From assembly GCA_016704145.1 (NCBI GenBank), contig JADJAS010000007.1:1178001-1242000 (forward strand): DNA of 64,000 bases. Direction: 5' to 3'. Position numbers and translations under genes: made by a program. Shown piece after piece: positions 53,944 through 64,000 of this stretch. Position 1 is the first letter of the stretch. Every line of letters starts with the position of its first letter. This stretch comes from Rhodocyclaceae bacterium. Lineage in GTDB: Bacteria > Pseudomonadota > Gammaproteobacteria > Burkholderiales > Rhodocyclaceae. The notes beneath the pieces are model-generated. The model ran no database searches. It saw only the letters and a list, made by a program, of their open reading frames with translations, and was not told where the DNA came from.

Positions 53944-55645
53944 CTACCTGACCATCGACCTTGCTCGGGGGACGACCACGCGCGAGACCCTCCAGGGCGA
54001 TGATATCGTGCGCGCCGGCAGGCACTTCATCGCCAGGACGCTCATGGCCCGCCGCGCCTACGAGATCGACCCACTATCGCCCGCGAATCCGCTGATCTTT
54101 TCGGCGGGGCCATTCGCCGGGACGAACTTCTCGAACGCTAACCGCCTGAGCGTGGGGTGCCGCAGCCCGCTGACCGGCGGCATCAAGGAGGCCAATGCGG
54201 GTGGCACCTTCGCCTTCGCGCTCGGCCAGTGCGAGATCGCCGGCTTCACGCTCGACAACGCAGCGGCCGACTGGACGCTGATCCGCATCACCCGCGAAGG
54301 CGCCGTTACCTTCGAGGATGCGCGGGAGTATCTCGGCCTCGGCAACAACGAAGTCGCGCGCCGGCTGCATGAGCGCTATGGCCGCAAGATCAGCTACGCC
54401 ATCTGCGGGCCGGTGGGCGAGTATCGGGGCTTGCTCGCCGGCATTGCGTTTGCCGACACCGATGGTCGGCCGTCGCGGCTCGCCGCCCGGGGCGGCGTCG
54501 GGGCGGTCATGGGGGTGAAGCGGATCAAGGCGATCGTCGTGGACCAGCACAAGATGCCCACGTTTCACGACCGCCGGAAAGTGATGGGCGCCGTCCGCGA
54601 GTACGGCGCGAAGCTCGGCAAGGAAGCGGCGATCGACTCGTTCAAGCGCTTCGGCACTGCGGCCGTGGGCGACTTCACCAATTACGTCGGCGGCCTGCCC
54701 GTGCACAACTTCCGGATCGGCCAGCTCACGCCGGACAAGGATTCGTTCAGGCTGGGCGGCGCCCATATCCGCGAACGCAACCTTGCGCGCGGCGGCCTGA
54801 CGGAACATGCCTGCATGCCCGGTTGCATGATCGAGTGCAGCAACGTTTATGCGGACGACCAGGGCAAGGAAATCGTCTCGCCGCTCGAGTACGAGACGCT
54901 GGGCCTGATGGGCAGCAACTGCGGCCTCGAAGATCCGGACGACGTCGCGCGGCTCAATGCGGTGGTCAATGACTTGGGCATCGACACCATCGAGGTGGGA
55001 GCGATGCTGGGCGTGCTGATGGAGGCGGGCCAGGCGGCATTCGGCGACGCCGTGTTCATGATGGCCGCGCTCGAGGACATCCGCGCCGGCAACGAGCGGG
55101 GACGCCTGCTGGCCCAGGGCGCGGCGCGGGTCGGCGAGCACTACGGCGTTACCCGCGTGCCCGTCATCAAGCGCCAGGGCATCAGTGCCTACGATCCGCG
55201 CGTGATCGAGGTGACCGGCATCTCGATGATGTTGACCGCCCAGGGCGCCGACCACACGGTCGGCAACCTGCCCGCCTACGACTGCAAAGGCAAATCCACG
55301 GCGGAGCTGGTCGCGGCCAGCCTCGGAGCGCAAGTCTCCGCCGCCGCGGCGGACTCGCTCGGGTTTTGCGTTTTCGGGCGATCGGTGACGGATCAGAACC
55401 CCGAGCTTATCGTCACCGCGCTGAACGATGCGCATGGCACGACGTTTGATACGACCTTTCTGCGGACGCTGGGCCGCGAAGTGATCGAGCTCGAACTGGC
55501 GTTCAACCGGGCGGCCGGCTTCGTCGAGGCCGACGACGAGCTGCCGGCATTTTTCTATGGCGAAGCGCTGGCGCCCACCGGCCAGCGGGCGCGCCACCAC
55601 GCCGACGAGGTTCATCGGGCGCTGCGCGAACTGCTGGAGCGCTGA
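53936..55645 (+). CDS. aldehyde:ferredoxin oxidoreductase (tungsten type, AOR family)
   Basis: 569 aa from the ATG overlapping the TRAP stop. AOR layout: N-terminal domain with RSYLTIDLARG, NRLSVGCRSPLTGGIKEANAGG (pterin contact), Fe-S cysteines in TEHACMPGCMIECSNVY plus a late Cys in DSLGFCVFG, and PLEYETLGLMGSNCGL. It oxidises aldehydes to acids with ferredoxin as acceptor, using a bis-pterin tungsten centre and one [4Fe-4S] cluster. In the island a likely substrate is the aldehyde made after enamidase, and the acceptor the local ferredoxin. Substrate is inferred. Confidence 0.85.
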   Translation: MRSYLTIDLARGTTTRETLQGDDIVRAGRHFIARTLMARRAYEIDPLSPANPLIFSAGPFAGTNFSNANRLSVGCRSPLTGGIKEANAGGTFAFALGQCEIAGFTLDNAAADWTLIRITREGAVTFEDAREYLGLGNNEVARRLHERYGRKISYAICGPVGEYRGLLAGIAFADTDGRPSRLAARGGVGAVMGVKRIKAIVVDQHKMPTFHDRRKVMGAVREYGAKLGKEAAIDSFKRFGTAAVGDFTNYVGGLPVHNFRIGQLTPDKDSFRLGGAHIRERNLARGGLTEHACMPGCMIECSNVYADDQGKEIVSPLEYETLGLMGSNCGLEDPDDVARLNAVVNDLGIDTIEVGAMLGVLMEAGQAAFGDAVFMMAALEDIRAGNERGRLLAQGAARVGEHYGVTRVPVIKRQGISAYDPRVIEVTGISMMLTAQGADHTVGNLPAYDCKGKSTAELVAASLGAQVSAAAADSLGFCVFGRSVTDQNPELIVTALNDAHGTTFDTTFLRTLGREVIELELAFNRAAGFVEADDELPAFFYGEALAPTGQRARHHADEVHRALRELLER

Positions 55646-55761
55646 TGCGGGTCCCCGTGTTCCACGGCACCGCTTGGCGGGGCTAGTCGCACCCGGCCGG
55701 ATCGCGCCCGGCGGCGAGCGGGAATGCCGCCCCGGTAGAATGCGGCAATGAGGATTTTCCG

Positions 55762-56961
55762 ATGAGCGCCGCGCCGCGCCGCATGGCGGTCCTGCTGGCC
55801 GCCATGACGGCCATCGCGCCGTTTTCCATCGATACCTATCTGCCGGCGTTTCCCGAGATGGCGGTCGACCTGGGGGCGACGTCGGTCGAAGTGCAGCAGA
55901 CGCTGGCCTTCTACATGGCGGCCTTCGCCTTCATGATGCTTTGGCACGGCGCCCTGTCCGATGCGCTGGGCCGGCGGCGCGTGCTGCTGGTGGCCTTCGC
56001 GGTTTACGTGGCGGCGTCGCTGTTCTGCGTGTTCGCCACCAGCATCGAGCAACTCTGGCTCGGCCGCGTGCTGCAGGGCATGTCGGCGGGCGCTGGCCTG
56101 GTGCTGTCGCGCACCATCATCCGCGATCTTCTCGACGGCCCGGCCGCGCAGCGGCTGATCGCCCACACCACCATGATGTTCGCCGTCGCGCCGTCGATCG
56201 CGCCGGTGATCGGTGGCTGGATCCACCACGCCTTCGGCTGGCAGGCGATCTTCATCTTCCTCGCCCTCTATGGCGCGCTGCTGTTCGGCGCGGTCTGGCG
56301 GTTGCTGCCGGAAACGCTGCCGCCGGAGGATCGGCAGAACCTGCACCCCGGCGAACTGACGCGGGCCTATGTCAGCGTGTTCACGCACCCGCCCTTCCTG
56401 GCGCTGGCGCTGGCGATCGCCCTGTCGTTCAACGGCTTCTTCATCTACGTGGTGTCGGCGCCCAAGTTCCTGCTCGAGCACCTGGGCGTCTCGGCGCAGT
56501 CGTTCCTGTGGCTGTTCGGCCCGGCCACGCTCGGCCTGATCGGCGGCAACTGGCTGTCGGCGCGGCTGGCCGGGCAGGTCAGTTCGCGCCGCACCATCGG
56601 CCTGGGCTTCGGCATCATGGCCGGCGCCGCCGTGCTCAACGTGGCGATCAATCTCTGGTGGCCGGCGGTGCTGCCGTGGGCGGTGCTGCCGCAAGGCCTT
56701 TATCTGTTCGGCATCTCGGTGACGGCGCCCAGCCTGACCTTGCGCGTGCTCGACCTGTTCCCGGCGCGGCGCGGCCTGGTTTCCAGCTGCCAGAGCGCCA
56801 CCCAGACCGGCATGAACGCCGTCACCGCGTCGGTGCTGGCGCCGCTGTTCTGGGATTCGACGCTGACCCTGGCGCTGGCCATGGCCGGGTTCCTGCTGCT
56901 CGGACTGGCGGCTTTCGCGCTCAGGGCGTCTGGCGGCAACCGGTCTCGCGGGCGAGGGTGA
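55762..56961 (+). CDS. Bcr/CflA-family multidrug efflux MFS transporter
   Basis: 399 aa with twelve membrane helices. Family motifs are PFSIDTYLPAFPEMA in TM1, GALSDALGRRRVLL in the TM2-3 loop and GRVLQGMSAGAGLVLSRTIIRD near TM4. It exports drugs or metabolites with protons. It lies downstream of the island, 115 bp after AOR, and ends overlapping the other MFS gene by 41 bp on the opposite strand. Confidence 0.85.
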   Translation: MSAAPRRMAVLLAAMTAIAPFSIDTYLPAFPEMAVDLGATSVEVQQTLAFYMAAFAFMMLWHGALSDALGRRRVLLVAFAVYVAASLFCVFATSIEQLWLGRVLQGMSAGAGLVLSRTIIRDLLDGPAAQRLIAHTTMMFAVAPSIAPVIGGWIHHAFGWQAIFIFLALYGALLFGAVWRLLPETLPPEDRQNLHPGELTRAYVSVFTHPPFLALALAIALSFNGFFIYVVSAPKFLLEHLGVSAQSFLWLFGPATLGLIGGNWLSARLAGQVSSRRTIGLGFGIMAGAAVLNVAINLWWPAVLPWAVLPQGLYLFGISVTAPSLTLRVLDLFPARRGLVSSCQSATQTGMNAVTASVLAPLFWDSTLTLALAMAGFLLLGLAAFALRASGGNRSRGRG

Positions 56962-58199
56962 CCAGCGCCAGGCTGGCGGCGACGGTGGCGAAGATCAGCG
57001 CGAAGCCGGCCTGGTAGGGCCGCCGCGTCGTACATGCGGGCACCGTTGGCCATCGTTCCCGTCCATTGCCGGTCGAGCACCCAGCCCACGGCCGGCTGCA
57101 GGAACATGCCGCCCATCAGCGGCCCCATGTTGGCCACGCCGGAAGCCGTGCCCATCAGCCGCAGCGGCACGGATTCCTTGGCCCAGGCGAAGCCGATGAT
57201 GATGTTGCCCGACGCAAACCCCGTGATGGCGAGCACCGGCACCAGCGCCGCCAGCGACAGTGGCGCCCAGATGACGATGGCCCAGCCGACGGCGGCGACG
57301 ATGCCGCTGGCGATGTAGATCGGCTTGCGCCGGCCCAGCCGCGTGCTCCAGTTGCCGAGCAGCGGCCCGCCGACGCCCCAGGCCACCAGCATGGTCGAGG
57401 TGATCGCGGCGGCGGCCTTGGCGTCGAGGCCGTGCACCTGCCGCAGCCAGGGCACGCCCCACAGGCCGGCGAACGTCAGCACCGCGCCGGAGAAGCCGAC
57501 CGGCACCAGCATCAGCAGCCAGACGTTGCGGTAGGAGAGCACCTCGGCGAGGCTGGCCAGGATCGGCGTGTGGCCATGGCTGACTTTCGATCCGGGCTCG
57601 TGGAAATGGCTGGCGTAGCCGCGCTCGGTCGGGTCGTCGCGCACGAACAGCCAGAGGGCGACGGCCAGTACCGCCGTGAACACCGCGAACACCGCCATCA
57701 CCTCGCGCCAGCCGAAGGCGTCCACCGCCAGCCGCAGCGGCACGCCGGCGATGACACCGCCGACCAGGCCCATCATCAGCAGCAGGCCCGAGACCAGCGC
57801 GAAGCGGCGGGGCTCGAGCCAATGCGAGGACAACTTGAGCATGGAGACGAAGCCCACGCCCACCGAAATGCCGACCAGCAGCCGGCCGGCGGCGGCCAGC
57901 GCGAATGTCGGCGCCAGCGCGAACAGCACGCCGCCGAGCGCGGCGATGGCCGTACCGCTGGCCAGCAACCGGCGCGGCCCCCAGCGGTCGGCCAGCAGCC
58001 CGGTGGGAATCTGCGCCGCCACGTAAGCGTAGAAGTAGAACGCCGAGAGGTTGCCGAGCGCCGCGCCGCCGATGGCGAACTCGGCCATCAGCTGCTCGGT
58101 CATCACCGCCGGCGCCACGCGCTGGAAGAAGGCGACCAGGTAGACCAGCGCGCCAAGGCACCAGATCGACCATGCCAGCCGGGCGGGCGGCGGCGTCAC
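56921..58199 (-). CDS. MFS transporter with a frameshift near its end
   Basis: It starts at the GTG at 58199, overlapping the TlpA-like stop (GTGA), and reads as an MFS protein with twelve helices (ARLAWSIWCLGALVYLV in TM1; PTGLLADRWGPRRLL in the TM2-3 loop). At 57017-57019 an extra base in GGG shifts the frame: before it the product reads ANGARMYDAAA, and after removing one base it continues YQAGFALIFATVAASL, the last helix, to the stop at 56921 (425 aa). Without correction the last helix is lost and an unrelated tail is added to 56700. It may be a sequencing error or a recent mutation. Repeat copy 9 lies in the coding region. Confidence 0.75.
57564..57588 (-). repeat. dispersed 25-bp repeat, copy 9
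   Basis: Minus strand GAAAGTCAGCCATGGC, ending ACACGCCG, with 3 mismatches, inside the frameshifted MFS gene in a loop (GSKVSHGHTP). Confidence 0.55.
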
Positions 58200-58702
58200 G
58201 AAAAGTTCTCGGCCCACCACAGGCGCGCGCGCAGGCCCCATTCGGTCGCGTAGCCGATCGTGCGGAAGCGGACCTTGCCGGCGCCGTCGATGACGAAGTG
58301 CGCGGGCACGCCATTCACCTTCCAGGCGGAGGCGATCATGCCCTCCGGATCGTCGATGGTCGGGAAGCTCAGGCCGCGCGTCCGCATGTGCCGGGCGACG
58401 TCCTCCGACTGCATCGCCACCGACAGCACCGCGTGGTCGCGCGCGATCGACTCGATGTTGCCGTCCTCCGCCTTGCACACCGGGCACCAGGTCGCCCAGA
58501 ACGCCACCAGCACCGGCTTGCCGCCAGCCGCCTTCAGCGCGTCATCGAGGTTCGCCGGCCGGCCGTCGAGCAGCGTGCCGGCCAGCACCGGCGCCGGTCC
58601 CTCGGGCAGGCCGCGCGTCTGCCAGTATTGCGCGCCGAAAATGACGGCGACAATGGCGAGCGCTTCGAGCGCCCGCTTCCGCCAGCGCGAATGGTCACGC
58701 AT
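58196..58702 (-). CDS. TlpA/ScsD-like membrane-anchored thioredoxin
   Basis: 168 aa. An N-terminal membrane anchor (ALEALAIVAVIFGAQYW) is followed by a thioredoxin fold with active site WCPVC in VAFWATWCPVCKAE, the cis-Pro region NGVPAHFVI and GYATEWGLRARLW. Such proteins work in the periplasm reducing or isomerising disulfides. The stop overlaps the MFS start (GTGA), so the two are co-translated. Confidence 0.85.
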   Translation of the reverse strand: MRDHSRWRKRALEALAIVAVIFGAQYWQTRGLPEGPAPVLAGTLLDGRPANLDDALKAAGGKPVLVAFWATWCPVCKAEDGNIESIARDHAVLSVAMQSEDVARHMRTRGLSFPTIDDPEGMIASAWKVNGVPAHFVIDGAGKVRFRTIGYATEWGLRARLWWAENFS

Positions 58703-58735
58703 GCATGAGTGCCGTCTTGGTACCGCTCAAGCCGA

Positions 58736-59080
58736 TCAGGCCGCCATCGGCAGTGGCATGCGAATCTCGATGGCATCGAAGGGTACGAAGACGGTATCGT
58801 CGTCCTGGCGTTCGACCAGGCCGAGATCGAGCAGCCGCGCCACGTCGCCATGGACATTGGAATAGTTGCGCTCCGCAGCCTTGGCCAGTGCATAAATGCT
58901 GCATGGACCGCTGCGCCGCAGCGTGTCGAGCAGCTCCATGCGCGCGGGTGTCAGTTCCGTGAACAGGGTACGCGCCGATTCGAACGACAGCCGAAAATCG
59001 ACAGGCGCGCCCTCGGCCAGTTGCGCCCTGGCCGCCGCGAAAACGCTACCGCGCTTGCCCAGTTCGATGATTGCCTTCAT
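58736..59080 (-). CDS. HVO_A0114-like winged HTH antitoxin
   Basis: 114 aa if the start is the ATG at 59080: it overlaps the toxin stop (ATGA) and has GGAG 8 nt before. The ATG at 59086 is only 2 nt from the ribosome site. It has a MarR-like winged HTH (LTPARMELLDTLRRSGPCSIYALAKAAERNYSNVHGDVARLLDLGLVE). Such proteins pair with DUF6516 as antitoxin and repress the operon. Confidence 0.7.
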   Translation of the reverse strand: MKAIIELGKRGSVFAAARAQLAEGAPVDFRLSFESARTLFTELTPARMELLDTLRRSGPCSIYALAKAAERNYSNVHGDVARLLDLGLVERQDDDTVFVPFDAIEIRMPLPMAA

Positions 59081-59355
59081 TGCCATTTCTCCACGTCCGC
59101 TTGAAAGTCCGTCAGCAGTTGTTCGATGCTGACGAACTCGTAGACCTCTTCCCGCCCCTGGCGGTACCGATGATCGCCCTTGCCGCGCTCGTTGTCGTAT
59201 CGCACCAGGCACTCGCCCGAACGACCGAAGTACAACCGATACTTGTAACTGTGGCGACAGGGCGACAAGGGTCGCGGCAAAGCCCAGATGACGATCTCGA
59301 CAATAGCGCCGTCGTCGCGTACCTCCTTGGCATGGGCGATCAGCCGCGCATCCAT
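59077..59355 (-). CDS. DUF6516-family putative toxin
   Basis: 92 aa, start at 59355. Family traits are the N-terminal ARLIAHAKEVRDDGAIVEIVIWALP, the SYKYRLYFGRSGECLVRYDNERGKGDHRY centre and the EEVYEFVSIEQLLTDFQAD end. DUF6516 genes are usually paired with a HVO_A0114-type regulator as a toxin-antitoxin module, as here with a 4-nt overlap. The biochemical activity is not known from sequence. Confidence 0.7.
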   Translation of the reverse strand: MDARLIAHAKEVRDDGAIVEIVIWALPRPLSPCRHSYKYRLYFGRSGECLVRYDNERGKGDHRYRQGREEVYEFVSIEQLLTDFQADVEKWQ

Positions 59356-59443
59356 CTATTGCATCTTAGCAATATATGGCGGAAACACAATATACCGATC
59401 GACCTGACTGCGCCATGCCGTGGCGGCAATAGGATTACCGGGT

Positions 59444-59836
59444 TCAGCACTGCTCCCAGGGCAGGCTGTCGAAACGCCAGCCGTTGGTCGTGCCTCGGTG
59501 GTGGTCGTCGTCGAGTTCGCCCTCGAAACCATGCAGGACGTTATAGACGCGCTCGAAGCCGGCCGCTTCCAGCGCGTTGCCGGCGTCGACCGAGCGGTTG
59601 CCGGAGCGGCAAATGATGACGACCGGGCGGTCGTGCGCGTGGCCGGCCAGCTTCTTCACCTCGCCGACGAAGTGGGGATTGACGTCCCAGTCCGGGCCGT
59701 CGTTCCACGAGACGTGCAGGCAATCCTTGGGATGGCCGACGAACAGGAATTCCATTTCGCTGCGGCAATCGATGAACAGCGCCTTGGGGTTGTCGTGCAG
59801 GAATTGGGTAGTTTCCTTGGGGGTCAGGTGTTCCAT
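59444..59836 (-). CDS. single-domain rhodanese
   Basis: 130 aa from the ATG at 59836. The active-site loop CRSGNRS sits in VVIICRSGNRSVDAGNAL, after the CRSEMEF region at the N-terminus (FIDCRSEMEFLFVGHP). It is cytoplasmic, without a signal peptide, and probably transfers sulfane sulfur. It stands alone, upstream of the toxin pair on the same strand. Confidence 0.85.
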   Translation of the reverse strand: MEHLTPKETTQFLHDNPKALFIDCRSEMEFLFVGHPKDCLHVSWNDGPDWDVNPHFVGEVKKLAGHAHDRPVVIICRSGNRSVDAGNALEAAGFERVYNVLHGFEGELDDDHHRGTTNGWRFDSLPWEQC

Positions 59837-60039
59837 TTCAGTCTCCGTGAGGTTGGACGCAGGCCATAAGGCCGATGGTGGCGAGAATCCAGTATCCAAT
59901 TATCGCAGTCTGGGGCGAGAGTCTGTAGCGAGCCGATTTGATCCTGCTCATGGACGAATGCAGCCTGAAATGCTTTTATTTTTCAAATAGCCTCCCGGGA
60001 GAGGCAAAGAATCGGCTGGTACCGATCAGAAGGAGACAC

Positions 60040-61217
60040 ATGAAGGAGCCCAAGGAGGAAGGCGGGTCGCCGTCGCACGGTGTTTTCATCGTCGTGTTGG
60101 CGTATGCGCTTTTTTCGACCCTGTGGATTTTGCTCTCCGACCGCGCGATGGTCCTGCTGTTTCGCGATGCGGACACGTTCATGCAGGCCAGCATGGTCAA
60201 GGGCTGGTTTTTCGTCGCCGTCACGACCGCACTGCTCTATTTCCTGGTGCGTCGCCTGCTCCACAATGTCGAGGACGCCCACCGCCACAAGATCGCGGCA
60301 CTCGACGACCGGCAAAGAACGCTCGACCTGCTCACCGCCGTCGTCGAGAGTTCCGACGATGCGATTTTCGCCAAGGACTTGCGGGGGCGTTACATGTTGT
60401 TCAACTCCGCCGCGGCCAAGGCGCTGGGCAAGACTGTCGGGGAGGTCATTGGTCACGACGATCGCGATGTCTTTCCCCTCAATCAGGCGAACGACATGAT
60501 GAGCATGGGCCTGCGCGTCCTCGCGACCGGCCAGACGGAGACAAATGAAATCGTGCTCGACACGCCGTCGGGAAGACGAACCTTCATGGCGACCAAGGGC
60601 CCGCTGCGCGATGCCAGCCAGCGGATGATCGGCATCATCGGCATTTCACGCGACATCACCGAGCGCAAACAGGATGAGGACAGGTTGCGGCTCTGGGCCG
60701 AGGCATTCAGCCGCAGCGGACTGGCGGCCGCGATCGCCGGCCCGCTCGACAACACCTTCCTGTCGGTCAACGCCGCCTTCGCTCACGAAAGAGGTTACGC
60801 TCCGGAAGAGCTGGCGGGCAAGCCGATCATGGCTGTCTATCCGCCCGAGCTGGTGGCCGAGGTCAAGGAAAAGATCGCCGCGCTCGATATCACGGGCCAT
60901 GGCGCATTCGAAACCGAACATGTCGGCAAGGATGGCCGCCGCTTCCCGGTATTGATGGACGTCACCGTGCTCAAGTCCGATGCCGGCAAGCCGCTGCTGC
61001 GGGTTGCCTATGCCGTCAACATCGCCGCGCGCCAGGCCGCGGAACGGGAGATGCAGGCGCGCAACGCCGAACTGGAACGCTTCAACGGGGTCGCGACCAA
61101 GCGTGAACTGCGGATGATCGCGCTCAAGCGCGAAGTCAATGCCATGGCGCGCGAACTCGGCCGGCCCGCGCCCTACGACCTGTCTTTCGCCGAAGAACCC
61201 GGGGACGGGAAAACACC

Positions 61218-61221
<4 letters not shown>
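60040..61221 (+). CDS. membrane PAS-domain sensor protein without output domain
   Basis: 393 aa from the ATG at 60040 with AGGAG upstream. Two N-terminal membrane helices ([39 protein letters not shown]) precede two PAS domains (about residues 98-215 and 222-345, the first ending [15 protein letters not shown]) and a coiled C-terminus. No kinase, GGDEF or other output domain is present. It overlaps the next gene by 4 nt, so it probably acts as a partner or receptor for that hybrid kinase, or its own kinase part was lost. Confidence 0.75.

Positions 61222-64000
<2,779 letters not shown>

Overview
The window comes from a high-GC proteobacterium, most likely a betaproteobacterium of the Rhodocyclales/Nitrosomonadales type. 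The reasons are the proteobacterial GshA family, a TorF-like porin/glnK/amtB nitrogen operon behind a sigma-54 promoter, ThrH, UbiK, YifB and many sensor kinases. This placement is an inference from gene content. No tRNA, rRNA, CRISPR array or intact mobile element was found.

Layout. (1) About 1-11.3 kb holds the end of a type II polyketide/fatty-acid-like cluster of the aryl-polyene type: MMPL exporter, NodB-like deacetylase, methyltransferase, isoprenylcysteine-type methyltransferase, two ketosynthase-type proteins, hotdog dehydratase and ketoreductase. A PAS histidine kinase and an exported rhodanese sit in its middle. (2) About 11.3-22.4 kb is mixed chromosomal material: FAD oxidoreductase, SnoaL-like protein, LysR and TonB receptor, rRNA methyltransferase, YchJ, flavodoxin, a deleted dioxygenase pseudogene, a second LysR, HDOD protein, ORF6N remnant and a secreted protein of lower GC. 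(3) About 22.4-35.2 kb is housekeeping: gshA, an orphan DNA methylase, ABC-F, thrH-purU, amtB-glnK-porin, ubiK, a diguanylate cyclase, a hemerythrin-like protein and yifB. (4) About 35.2-55.6 kb is a coherent pyridine-carboxylate catabolic island. (5) About 55.7-64 kb holds two MFS transporters (one with a late frameshift), a TlpA-like thioredoxin, a DUF6516 toxin-antitoxin pair, a rhodanese, and a PAS protein overlapping a large hybrid histidine kinase that runs off the right edge.

The island is the most interesting part. Its minus-strand operon encodes 6-hydroxynicotinate reductase (hnr), a UPF0280 protein, two paralogous PF06684 proteins, a two-subunit nicotinate dehydrogenase (nicA 2Fe-2S subunit, nicB molybdopterin subunit plus triheme cytochrome c) and a type III CoA-transferase. 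The plus strand encodes a 7Fe ferredoxin, a TetR regulator, enamidase, an FRG-domain protein, a nadC-type quinolinate phosphoribosyltransferase, a fusion of PhnN (ribose-1,5-bisphosphokinase) with an AMP-phosphorylase-type nucleotide phosphorylase, a TAXI-TRAP transporter and a tungsten-type aldehyde:ferredoxin oxidoreductase.

Read together, these suggest an unusual route. Quinolinate would be taken up by TRAP and decarboxylated on a ribosyl-phosphate carrier: NadC makes nicotinate mononucleotide, the phosphorylase releases nicotinate and ribose-1,5-bisphosphate, and PhnN regenerates PRPP. Nicotinate would then be hydroxylated by NicAB, reduced by Hnr with ferredoxin, opened by enamidase, oxidised by AOR (recharging ferredoxin) and activated by the CoA-transferase. 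The single enzyme families are well recognised; the combined pathway is inference. Three promoters in the island share the same -10 hexamer and 17-nt spacing. A 25-bp dispersed repeat common in the rest of the window is absent from the island, which fits acquisition by transfer.
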